A stretch of DNA of 64,000 nt from UBA12202 sp002691725. Its GTDB lineage: Bacteria > Pseudomonadota > Alphaproteobacteria > Puniceispirillales > UBA1172. Positions 25,212 to 33,295 of the stretch are shown here, one piece after another (positions within the stretch are counted from its first letter, which is position 1; every line of letters begins with the position of its first letter). The stretch lies in contig CBFIAU010000005.1 in NCBI GenBank assembly GCA_965660675.1, forward strand, positions 1 through 64,000, given 5' to 3'. A program made the translations under genes and the position numbers. Below the pieces are notes generated by a model that saw nothing but the letters and a program-made list of their open reading frames with translations, was not told the origin of the DNA and did not search any database.

Positions 25212-27145
25212 TGACGGATAGCATGACCTCGGCGCCGATTATTATCAGCCTGACCAGACATGGTGCTGATCTAGCCCGCAAGCTAGTGGCGGCGCATCAT
25301 CTGAACTGGCATGCGAAAAGTGATAGCTTTGATACAGACCCAATAATGCCGCATCATGTCTTTGAAAATACGGTCACTCATATTCAGGATAGCTTTGCTG
25401 TAAAAATGCCGATTATTGGCATTTGCTCGGCTGGCATACTGATCAGGGCTGTGGCTAATCAGCTTAATGATAAATGGGCAGAACCGCCTGTCATTGCTAT
25501 TGCTGATGATGGATCAAGCGTCATTCCTCTGCTCGGTGGGCATCATGGCGGTAATGCGCTAGCCCGTCTACTGGCGGTAACAACGGGCGGCATGGCGGCA
25601 ATCTCAACGGCTGGCGATATCCGCTTAGGGGTCAGCCTGGATCAACCGCCACAGCCATTTATCTTGGCTAATCCAAAGGCGGCTGCCTCGGTGATGGCAC
25701 GGCTTAATGATGGTGCTTCATTTCGGGTTGCCTCTGATCTGCCCGATTATTTGAGCGGCGTTGTTGACATGTGGCATCGCTGGCTTGAGCCTATGCCAGC
25801 AACAGGTGCGGCTGATGCGGCTGATGCGGCGGATATCTCGATCATGCTATCCTTGCACCCTGACCCCGACCCTGCATCGCCGGATCATCTGGTTTATCAC
25901 CCGCGTTTGGCAAGCCTTGGGGTAGGGGCGTCACGCGGCTGTCCGGTGGCTGAGATGCAGATGCTGGTGGCTAGCCTGATGGCTGATCATGATTTATCGC
26001 CCCATATTATTGCTGGTATATATAGCGTTGATCTGAAAGCGGATGAACCGGCGGTGCTTAAAATGGCTGATCAATTATCTGTGCCGATGCGGTTTTATTC
26101 GGCCAAATTGCTCGACCAGGAAACGCCGCGCGTGGCCGAGCCTTCACAGGTGGTGTTTGATGAAATAGGCACTCATAGTGTTGCTGAGGCATCGGCATTG
26201 GCGGCGGCTGGGACGTCTGCTGTCATGATAGCTGGCAAGCGAAAAACCGCCCATGCCACGGCGGCACTTGCTATTACTCCAGAAATCACGCCAGATATGA
26301 TCACATCATCGGGGCAAAATAGCACCTCACATAAGCTTGGGCGTGAACGTGGCCGGGTGATGCTGGTGGGCATTGGCCCCGGGCAATCCGCATGGCGAAC
26401 CCCTGAAGCGACACAGATGATCCGCATGGCAGATGAACTGGTTGGCTATCATCTTTATATTGATTTGCTTGGTCATATTGCCGCCGATAAACCGCGTGCT
26501 GATTACGCCTTGGGGCAAGAGGAAGACCGATGCCGATATGCCTTGGAGGAGGCCGCGAAAGGCCGTAACATAGCGATGATCTGTTCGGGTGATGCTGGCA
26601 TTTATGCTATGGGTGCGCTGGTCTTTGAGCTGTTGGACAGAGACATATCTGATGGCGGTGTATCAGATGCGGCACGCCGTGTTGAGGTCTGCTCAGCCCC
26701 CGGAGTATCAGCGTTGCAAGCTGCTGCCGCGCGTTCAGGGGCATTGCTGGGGCATGACTTCTGCACGATTTCCTTATCTGATTTGCTGACCCCGTGGGAG
26801 CATATTGAACAGCGCATTCATGGTGCCGCCGAAGGTGATTTTGTTATTGCTTTTTATAATCCTGTATCGCGCCGCCGCCGTCTAGGGCTGGCTAAAGCCA
26901 AGGCTATTCTATTGCGCCATAGGCCTGCCTCAACGCCGGTTGTTCTGGCATCTAATTTAGGGCGGCCTGATGAGCAAGTGCATGTCCGAACGCTCGCCGA
27001 ATTGTCCGTTGATGAGGTTGATATGCTGACCGTAGTGATGGTTGGCTCATCAGCGTCACGATGTTTTGAGCGCGGCACAGGGCAGGCGGTTTATACGCCG
27101 CGCGGATATGCCAAGCGTATTGATGAACATAAAAAAGATCATTAG
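25202..27145 (+). CDS. cobJ: CbiG-CobJ fusion: cobalt-precorrin-5A hydrolase / precorrin-3B C17-methyltransferase
   Basis: This 647-residue two-part protein has the full CbiG architecture at residues about 8-350: GICSAGILIRAVA near 78, DDGSSVIPLLGGHHGGN near 102, and the CbiG C-terminal domain SLGVGASRGCPVAEM near 240. A CobJ/CbiH methylase starts near residue 386 (LVGIGPG), with CSGDAGIYAMG near 462. CbiG opens the delta-lactone of cobalt-precorrin-5A, a step of the oxygen-independent route. CobJ or CbiH methylates C17 and contracts the ring. An Ala-Asp repeat (ADAADAAD) marks the middle of CbiG. The second ATG at 25211 is an alternative start; AAGGAA before 25202 favours the first. Confidence 0.93.
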   Translation: MDLMTDSMTSAPIIISLTRHGADLARKLVAAHHLNWHAKSDSFDTDPIMPHHVFENTVTHIQDSFAVKMPIIGICSAGILIRAVANQLNDKWAEPPVIAIADDGSSVIPLLGGHHGGNALARLLAVTTGGMAAISTAGDIRLGVSLDQPPQPFILANPKAAASVMARLNDGASFRVASDLPDYLSGVVDMWHRWLEPMPATGAADAADAADISIMLSLHPDPDPASPDHLVYHPRLASLGVGASRGCPVAEMQMLVASLMADHDLSPHIIAGIYSVDLKADEPAVLKMADQLSVPMRFYSAKLLDQETPRVAEPSQVVFDEIGTHSVAEASALAAAGTSAVMIAGKRKTAHATAALAITPEITPDMITSSGQNSTSHKLGRERGRVMLVGIGPGQSAWRTPEATQMIRMADELVGYHLYIDLLGHIAADKPRADYALGQEEDRCRYALEEAAKGRNIAMICSGDAGIYAMGALVFELLDRDISDGGVSDAARRVEVCSAPGVSALQAAAARSGALLGHDFCTISLSDLLTPWEHIEQRIHGAAEGDFVIAFYNPVSRRRRLGLAKAKAILLRHRPASTPVVLASNLGRPDEQVHVRTLAELSVDEVDMLTVVMVGSSASRCFERGTGQAVYTPRGYAKRIDEHKKDH

Positions 27146-27156
27146 AGGACAGCAAA

Positions 27157-27939
27157 ATGACAGTCTATTTTATTGGTGCGGGGCCAGGTGATCCAGACCT
27201 TATCACAGTTAAAGGGCGTGATCTTATCCGCCATTGCCAGACATGCCTTTACGCAGGGTCGCTGGTTCCGGCAGCCGTGGTGGCAGAAAGTCAGGCTAAA
27301 ACCATAATGGATACAGCGTCAATGACACTTGATGATATTATGGATATCATTATCACCGCCCATGAAAACGGTGATGATGTGGCGCGTGTGCATTCTGGTG
27401 ATCCATCGCTTTATGGGGCAATTGCTGAACAAATCAGACGTCTCAAGGCATATGATATTGATTATAAGATTGTTCCGGGCGTTCCGGCTTATGCGGCGGC
27501 GGCGGCTGAGATGGGGATAGAGCTTACTATTCCAGAAGTCACCCAGAGCATTATTCTGACACGAACGGCAATGAAATCATCACCGATGCCAGAAGGCGAG
27601 GAGCTTGAAAATCTAGCGCGGACAAAGGCGACGCTTGCCATTCATCTGTCGGTCAGAAATCTGCGCGAGATTGAGAATGTGCTGACCCCGATTTATGGGG
27701 CTGAATGTCCTGTTGTGATTGCCTATCGCGTGGGCTGGCCAGATCAGCAGTTTCTATACGGATCATTAGCCAATATCCGTAAAAAAGTCATGGCCGCCAA
27801 GATCACCCGAACGGCGCTGATTTTTATTGGTCGTGGATTAAACCATGATGATAGGTTTCGCGACTCAGCGCTTTATGACAAGGATCATGTCCATGTCTTG
27901 CGGGTCAAGCGAGGCAATAAAGATGAGCGTGGTGAGTGA
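27157..27939 (+). CDS. cobM: Precorrin-4 C11-methyltransferase CobM (CbiF)
   Basis: This 260-residue tetrapyrrole methylase shows GAGPGDPDLITVKGRDLI near residue 6, HSGDPSLYGAIAEQ near 82 and VPGVPAYAAAAAEMGIELT near 107, typical of CobM/CbiF. It adds the methyl group at C11. The strong ribosome-binding site GAGGA lies 7 bases before the ATG, 11 bp after the cbiG-cobJ stop. Its stop lies two bases from the convergent cobB stop, with no terminator between. Confidence 0.95.
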   Translation: MTVYFIGAGPGDPDLITVKGRDLIRHCQTCLYAGSLVPAAVVAESQAKTIMDTASMTLDDIMDIIITAHENGDDVARVHSGDPSLYGAIAEQIRRLKAYDIDYKIVPGVPAYAAAAAEMGIELTIPEVTQSIILTRTAMKSSPMPEGEELENLARTKATLAIHLSVRNLREIENVLTPIYGAECPVVIAYRVGWPDQQFLYGSLANIRKKVMAAKITRTALIFIGRGLNHDDRFRDSALYDKDHVHVLRVKRGNKDERGE

Positions 27940-27941
27940 TC

Positions 27942-29252
27942 TTATGCGGCGGCGATGAGATGCGCGTATGAGCCATAAACACTGCCATTAACCAGCCCTA
28001 TCTTGCCGCAATCGGTGCCGTTGCGGTCAGCGGCGTGAAATAAAGGCTGACCTGTTTCTGTGATGGCAGTGGTGTAATGAAACTCATGCCCATAAGCCTG
28101 ATCAGGTAGCGGTAGCGGCGCTAAAAGTGACAATTTGCGATAGCCAAGATGAAGCGATCTCTTGGCAAAACTTGTGGTCAGGTCAAGTAATCCCAGCATT
28201 GGAAATGACTGCCCATTTTCATCTATAATCTGCTTTCCCAGCACCATATAGCCGCCACACTCACCATAGATATGCACTTGCTTTGCCGCCGCTTTGATCA
28301 GACTTGCCTGCATGGTTTTCGCATTGGCAAGGGTGTTGAGATAAAGCTCCGGATAGCCGCCGGGCAGATAAATCATATCAGCATTAGCATCAGCCGCTTC
28401 ATCAGCCAGTGGTGAGAAGGGCAATATCTCAGCCCCCTGACGCTGCCAGCTTTCCATGACATGCCGATAGCAAAAGGCAAATCCCTCATCCATCGCAACG
28501 GCAATACGCTGTGCTGGCGGTGCCATTGGCTCCAATAAAGGTGCTGGCGCTGGTGATGCTAATGCTAATGGTGATGCAAGATCAGCCAATCGCGGCAAAT
28601 CCACATGATCAGTGATGATCTCTCTTGTCTGATCTATGATGTGATCAAGCTTACCACCAGCAGATAATTCCGCCGCCTGCACCAGCCCTAGATGACGTGA
28701 CGGCAGGCTAAGTTCGGGGCGGTCTGGCAATGCGCCCAAGACAGGAATATCCGCATCCTGCATGGCTTGCTCGATCATTGCTTGATGACGGCTGCTTCGG
28801 TAACGGTTGATAATCACGCCTGCCAGATGCGTCGGATGATCCTGCTTTTTGAGCATATAGCGCAAGCCGCTTGCAACCATGGCAGCGGTCTCAGCTTGCG
28901 CCCTGACATCCATGATAAGAATCAGCGGAATATTTAGGATTGCGGCCAGATGCGCGGTGCTGCCTTTGCCGCCATCAGCAACCCCCATAGCACCCTCAAC
29001 GATAAGCATGTCCGCTTTGGCCTGAGCGGCGATTTGACAGATCAATTCTGGACGCATGGCATAACTATCCAGATTAATCCCATGCTGTCCTGTTGCCGCA
29101 TCATGAAACCCCGGATCAATATAATCAGGGCCAGATTTAGCTGAGGCGATGTCATAGCCTTTATGGCGAAGTGCGGAAAGCAAGCCAAGGGTGATCAGGG
29201 TTTTGCCACTGCCAGATGCGGCCGCAGTCAGCGCCAGACCAGATGTTGCCAT
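27942..29252 (-). CDS. cobB: Cobyrinate a,c-diamide synthase CobB (CbiA)
   Basis: This 436-residue glutamine amidotransferase amidates the a and c side chains. The N-terminal ATPase has AAASGSGKTLITLGLL near residue 10 and DYIDPGFH near 42. The C-terminal class-I glutaminase has Cys in YGECGGYMVLG near residue 330, and the late catalytic His region GSYAHL at the end. Its start shares one base with the cobA stop (TGATG), so cobA-cobB form a coupled pair on the minus strand, opposite cbiD-cobK. Confidence 0.95.
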   Translation of the reverse strand: MATSGLALTAAASGSGKTLITLGLLSALRHKGYDIASAKSGPDYIDPGFHDAATGQHGINLDSYAMRPELICQIAAQAKADMLIVEGAMGVADGGKGSTAHLAAILNIPLILIMDVRAQAETAAMVASGLRYMLKKQDHPTHLAGVIINRYRSSRHQAMIEQAMQDADIPVLGALPDRPELSLPSRHLGLVQAAELSAGGKLDHIIDQTREIITDHVDLPRLADLASPLALASPAPAPLLEPMAPPAQRIAVAMDEGFAFCYRHVMESWQRQGAEILPFSPLADEAADANADMIYLPGGYPELYLNTLANAKTMQASLIKAAAKQVHIYGECGGYMVLGKQIIDENGQSFPMLGLLDLTTSFAKRSLHLGYRKLSLLAPLPLPDQAYGHEFHYTTAITETGQPLFHAADRNGTDCGKIGLVNGSVYGSYAHLIAAA

Positions 29253-30133
29253 CAGGCCGTATCCTCTTGCTGGCGTGTCCCAAGCGGATCAATATTGCGC
29301 GGCGGCTGACCTTGCATCTGGCTAATCCAGTCAAGGCATTGGCGCATCCGCACAACCTCACCAACAGCAATAATTGCCGGTGGCGTGATCTGATGCTTCT
29401 CAACGTCTTGTGCGGCATGGCCTAATGTGGTTTCCAGTACCGTCATATTGGGCAGGCTAGCGTTGCTAACAACGGCAACAGGCTCAGACAGTTTGCGGCC
29501 GGCATTAATCAAATTGGCGCAAATTTCAGGCAGGTGCTTGATCGCCATATACATAACAATGACCTGACTACCATCGGCAATACCTTGCCAATTAACGGCT
29601 GATGGCGCTAGTCCGGTGCGGTCATGCCCAGTCAGAAATGTGACAGCTTGATTGACATCACGATGGGTGACAGGAATACCAGCATAGGCAAGTCCACCAA
29701 TACCCGCAGATATTCCGGGCAGAATGCGTAAGGGGATATTTGCCTGAACCAAGGTCTGCGCTTCTTCACCGCCACGACCAAAGACAAATGGATCACCGCC
29801 TTTGAGCCGCAACACTCGCTTGCCTTGTTGTGCCAGCTCAATCAATCGGATCGAAATATCACGCTGTTTCGGCGATGGCTTGCCGCCACGTTTGCCAGCA
29901 TATTCGATGACAGCACCCGCGCGCGCCCAATCCAGGACCCGCTTATCAATCAGCGCATCATATACCACAATATCGGCTTGCCGGAGCGCATTAAGGACAT
30001 GCAATGTCACTAATCCAGGGTCACCGGGGCCAGCGCCTGCGAGCCATACCCAACCGCCATAAAACTCAGGCCAGTTCTCACCTTTGATAGGTGGAAGCGA
30101 GGTTTCTGAAAATGGCTGTTGCGATGATGTCAT
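29252..30133 (-). CDS. cobA: Uroporphyrinogen-III C-methyltransferase CobA
   Basis: This SUMT of about 293 residues makes precorrin-2 (dihydrosirohydrochlorin) from uroporphyrinogen III with two SAM. Motifs are LAGAGPGDPGLVTL near residue 31, VYDALI, RLKGGDPFVFGRGGEE near 108, and ISAGIGGLAYAGIPVTHR. No CysG-type oxidase/ferrochelatase domain is present. The ATG at 30133 was chosen because AAGGAA lies upstream and the extra 15 residues from 30178 (MIAIMPHIGKG...) are not part of the family. It is divergent from cbiD. Confidence 0.94.
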   Translation of the reverse strand: MTSSQQPFSETSLPPIKGENWPEFYGGWVWLAGAGPGDPGLVTLHVLNALRQADIVVYDALIDKRVLDWARAGAVIEYAGKRGGKPSPKQRDISIRLIELAQQGKRVLRLKGGDPFVFGRGGEEAQTLVQANIPLRILPGISAGIGGLAYAGIPVTHRDVNQAVTFLTGHDRTGLAPSAVNWQGIADGSQVIVMYMAIKHLPEICANLINAGRKLSEPVAVVSNASLPNMTVLETTLGHAAQDVEKHQITPPAIIAVGEVVRMRQCLDWISQMQGQPPRNIDPLGTRQQEDTA

Positions 30134-30219
30134 GACAACATAGATTCCTTTTCCAATATGAGGCATGATAGCAATCAAATTGTTATCATGGATACCCCTT
30201 TTAGGGTAATGCTAGTATA

Positions 30220-31305
30220 ATGCAACAGACACTGAAAACAACACTTCGCTTTGGCTGGACAACAGGAACTTGTGCAACGGCATCTGTCTATGCCGCTTAT
30301 ACGGCAATGGTGACAGGAACATTTCCTGAAACCGTCACCATTGATACTCCATCCGGCAAGTCGGCGCGATTGGATATTACCTATACAGCATCTGATGGCG
30401 TGCATTTTTCCGCTGGCGTTATCAAAGATGCAGGTGATGATCCGGATGTGACGCATGGGGCGGAAATACGCGCCTCTATCTGTAAAGCCGCTGATGGGGC
30501 AGGTGTGATTTTCCATGGCGGTGAGGGCGTTGGCCGCGTCACCAAGCCGGGGCTTCCTATTGATGTTGGTGAGCCGGCGATTAATCCTGTTCCTCGAAAA
30601 ATGATGACGGATATTATAAACAGCCTGTCTGAAGATATTGGCGGCACAGCAGATATTGAGATCACAATCGCTGTTCCCAATGGCCGCGCATTGGCTGAAA
30701 AAACATGGAATCCCAGATTAGGCATTGTCGATGGGATATCAATATTGGGAACGACAGGTGTGGTGCGGCCGTTTTCATGTTCAGCCTGGATAGCCTCTAT
30801 CCATCGCGGCATCGATGTTGCTGGTGCTAATGCGCTTGACCATATTGCGGGGTCAACCGGGGCTATGTCAGAAAAAGCGGTGCAAGGAAAATATCAACTA
30901 CCGACCATTGCCCTGATTGATATGGGTGATTTTGTTGGCGGCATGCTTAAATATTTGCGCCGTCATCCAGTCAAGCGACTGACGGTGGCAGGCGGTTTTG
31001 GCAAAATGATTAAACTTGCTCAAGGCGCAACAGATTTACATTCGGCGCGTAGCCAGATTGATTTTGATGCCCTTGCGGATACGGCAAAGCATTTAGGAAT
31101 AGCATCAGATAATATTGCCGATGCCAATTCAGCATTGGAGGTGGCAACATCGCTTGCCCCCGAAGATAGAGCAAAACTAGCCGCCGCAATAGCGCGGTCA
31201 GCCATGGCGACATGCCGGAATATGATTGACCAGACAGCGACCAGACTAGGCGTGATGGTGGTTGATCGGGAGGGCAATATCCTGTCCGAGGAGCAAGAAA
31301 CGTGA
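30220..31305 (+). CDS. cbiD: Cobalt-precorrin-5B C1-methyltransferase CbiD
   Basis: This 361-residue CbiD has the hallmark LRFGWTTGTCATAS at the N-terminus, the region GAGVIFHGGEGVGRVTKPGLPI near residue 92, and NPRLGIVDGISILGTTGV near 165. CbiD methylates C1 in the oxygen-independent pathway; aerobic organisms normally use CobF. The ATG is the only sensible start because the family motif begins at residue 10. A TATAAT overlaps the start codon and is probably coincidental. The stop overlaps the cobK GTG by four bases. Confidence 0.95.
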   Translation: MQQTLKTTLRFGWTTGTCATASVYAAYTAMVTGTFPETVTIDTPSGKSARLDITYTASDGVHFSAGVIKDAGDDPDVTHGAEIRASICKAADGAGVIFHGGEGVGRVTKPGLPIDVGEPAINPVPRKMMTDIINSLSEDIGGTADIEITIAVPNGRALAEKTWNPRLGIVDGISILGTTGVVRPFSCSAWIASIHRGIDVAGANALDHIAGSTGAMSEKAVQGKYQLPTIALIDMGDFVGGMLKYLRRHPVKRLTVAGGFGKMIKLAQGATDLHSARSQIDFDALADTAKHLGIASDNIADANSALEVATSLAPEDRAKLAAAIARSAMATCRNMIDQTATRLGVMVVDREGNILSEEQET

Positions 31306-32036
31306 TCCCGAAAATCTTAATATTGGGCGGCACGCAAGAGGCTCGCCATCTGGCTAATCACGCGGCAAAACATGGCTGGAATGCTGAAATGTCTCTGGCC
31401 GGGGTAACGCCAACTCCAATTTCTGTTGATTTGCCGGTTCGCTATGGCGGCTTTGGTGGCGCCGACGGTCTGGCCCGGTTTTTGGCAGACCAGCAGATCA
31501 CCCATCTGGTTGATACAACCCACCCCTATGCCGCCCGAATGACAGCGCATGCGGTGGCGGCTTCTGACCTGGCTCAGGTCAAACGGCTGAGTTTTTGGCG
31601 TCCAGCATGGCAAGCTGATGCCGAAGATTTATGGACAGAATATGCTGGTTTGGCTGACCTTTTTGTGGATATTCCTGATCATGCGCATCTGTTTCTAGCG
31701 GCAGGGCAGGAAGGCATAGCGGCACTGCCGGTGGAGCATAAGTTTCAGGTTACAGCGCGCGCCTTGAAAGCGCCATCAACCGAAGGCCAGATCAATTTTA
31801 TTGCCGCCTTGCCACAAGCCGATATGGAGCAAGAAAAGCAACTCTTTGAGGAGCTTGGCATTACTCATCTGGCGGTAAAAAATGCTGGCGGCACAGCTTC
31901 GTTTGCCAAACTTTTAGCTGCTCGCGCCCTGCGCCTGCCTGTCTTGATGCTAGCCCGGCCAGCCCCACCGCCGCCGCCACGATATGCCTCTCTGGATGAG
32001 ATTATTACCGCCTTATCCCAAGCTCATGTCAACTAG
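31302..32036 (+). CDS. cobK: Precorrin-6A reductase CobK (CbiJ)
   Basis: This 244-residue NAD(P)H-dependent reductase of the corrin ring (C18-C19 double bond) begins ILILGGTQEARHLA near residue 4 and keeps LVDTTHPYAARM near residue 66 and LAVKNAGGTAS near 195, all typical. It starts at GTG overlapping the cbiD stop (GTGA). It completes the methylation/reduction set in the window. The gene ends 12 bp before a 22-nt tandem repeat. Confidence 0.93.
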   Translation: MIPKILILGGTQEARHLANHAAKHGWNAEMSLAGVTPTPISVDLPVRYGGFGGADGLARFLADQQITHLVDTTHPYAARMTAHAVAASDLAQVKRLSFWRPAWQADAEDLWTEYAGLADLFVDIPDHAHLFLAAGQEGIAALPVEHKFQVTARALKAPSTEGQINFIAALPQADMEQEKQLFEELGITHLAVKNAGGTASFAKLLAARALRLPVLMLARPAPPPPPRYASLDEIITALSQAHVN

Positions 32037-32048
32037 TTATTAGGCTGG

Positions 32049-32099
32049 CTCAAGAGTTATTTTAACTTGTCTCAAGAGTTATTTTAATTCGGCTCAAGG
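32049..32099. repeat. 22-nt tandem repeat (2.3 copies) across the aminotransferase stop
   Basis: Units are at 32049-32070 and 32071-32092, sharing CTCAAGAGTTATTTTAA, with a third partial copy CTCAAGG at 32093-32099. The aminotransferase stop codon (minus strand, 32084-32086) lies inside the second copy, and its last codons (Leu-Glu-Pro-Asn) are repeat-encoded. It may reflect replication slippage. No hairpin is evident. Confidence 0.9.
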
Positions 32100-33295
32100 C
32101 TGCTCATAACATCAGCAAGCCGGCGCATTGCTTCATCTAATTCTTCGGTGGATGAGGCATAAGAAATACGGAAATAGCCCGGCATGGAAAATGATGAGCC
32201 GGGGATCACAACAACATTTGCCTGCTCAAGGATGAACTGGCAAAAATCCATATCATTGATCAAGGCCTTGCCCTCACGGGTTTTCCAGCCAATACACGAT
32301 TGCCATGATGGAAAGACATAAAAGGCACCATCGGGAATGGTTGTGTTTAATCCATTGATCGCGCGGATGTGACGGCAAACCAGATCACGGCGGTCCTGGA
32401 AGATATCTTTGCGGGTCTTTAGCACCGACTGGTCACCAGTGATGGCAGCATAAGCGGCGGCTTGCGCCATGGTTGCGGTTCCTGATGTGCCTTGTGCCTG
32501 GGCTGCGGTCATGGCGGCAATCAAGGGCTGTGGGCCGAGCCCATAACCAACGCGCCAGCCTGTCATAGCATATGATTTAGAAACACCGCTAACAATCAGT
32601 GTGCGCTCAGCTAAATCTGGCAAGGCATCGGCGACAGAAACAAATTGGTCTGTGTAGACAATATGTTCGTAAATCTCATCACTTAGCAGCATGGCTTGCG
32701 GATGCGCGGCAATCAGATCACCAATGGCGCGTAAATCATCGGCTGTCAGTACCGCCCCTGACGGATTATTAGGCGAATTGATCATGATCCAGCGTGTTCG
32801 CGCTGTCATCGCCGCCGAAATATCATCTGGATTTGGGCGGAATTGGTTGGCGCCATCCGAGGAAATAATGACGGGTATGCCGCCGCAAAGCCGAACAATA
32901 TCAGCATAAGATGTCCAGAATGGGGCTAGCATGATGACTTCATCACCGGGATTGACGCTCGCCAGCATAGCATTAAGGAGGCTGTATTTTGAGCCGCCAG
33001 ATATCAGGACATTGGCCGCGCTTCGGGCGATGCCGCCTCGACCATCATAAAGATCAGCCACCGCTTGCCGCAATTCGGGTTTGCCAGCGATGGGGGGATA
33101 ATGCGTGTCAAATCTGGTGATCGTTTCAATCGCCGCCGCATTAGCATGATCAGGCGTATTAAAATCAGGCTCACCAATGCCAAGATTGATGACGTCATGG
33201 CCTTCCGCCTGGCGTTGCCGTGCCGCCTCACTCATGACGACTATTTCCGATACCTTGACCTCAGCCAAGCGGTCAGCTTTCACAAAATCAGTCAT
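32084..33295 (-). CDS. Class I/II pyridoxal-phosphate aminotransferase (AspB-like)
   Basis: This 403-residue fold-type I aminotransferase carries NLGIGEPDFNTP near residue 35, the substrate-loop NSPNNPSGA near 170, DEIYEHIVY near 203 and the PLP-binding Lys in SGVSKSYAMTGWRVGY near 235. Closest in style to aspartate/prephenate aminotransferases of the AspB/AspC-1 group. The ATG at 33295 overlaps the hyuB stop by eight bases and has GAGG five bases upstream, so it is preferred to the ATG at 33307. Being last in a hyuA-hyuB-aminotransferase operon, it may transaminate an amino acid released by the hydantoinase. Confidence 0.88.
   Translation of the reverse strand: MTDFVKADRLAEVKVSEIVVMSEAARQRQAEGHDVINLGIGEPDFNTPDHANAAAIETITRFDTHYPPIAGKPELRQAVADLYDGRGGIARSAANVLISGGSKYSLLNAMLASVNPGDEVIMLAPFWTSYADIVRLCGGIPVIISSDGANQFRPNPDDISAAMTARTRWIMINSPNNPSGAVLTADDLRAIGDLIAAHPQAMLLSDEIYEHIVYTDQFVSVADALPDLAERTLIVSGVSKSYAMTGWRVGYGLGPQPLIAAMTAAQAQGTSGTATMAQAAAYAAITGDQSVLKTRKDIFQDRRDLVCRHIRAINGLNTTIPDGAFYVFPSWQSCIGWKTREGKALINDMDFCQFILEQANVVVIPGSSFSMPGYFRISYASSTEELDEAMRRLADVMSSLEPN

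Noticed and set aside
30216..30221. TATAAT at the cbiD start codon as a promoter
   Set aside because: Transcription would begin inside the coding region, after the only plausible start codon.
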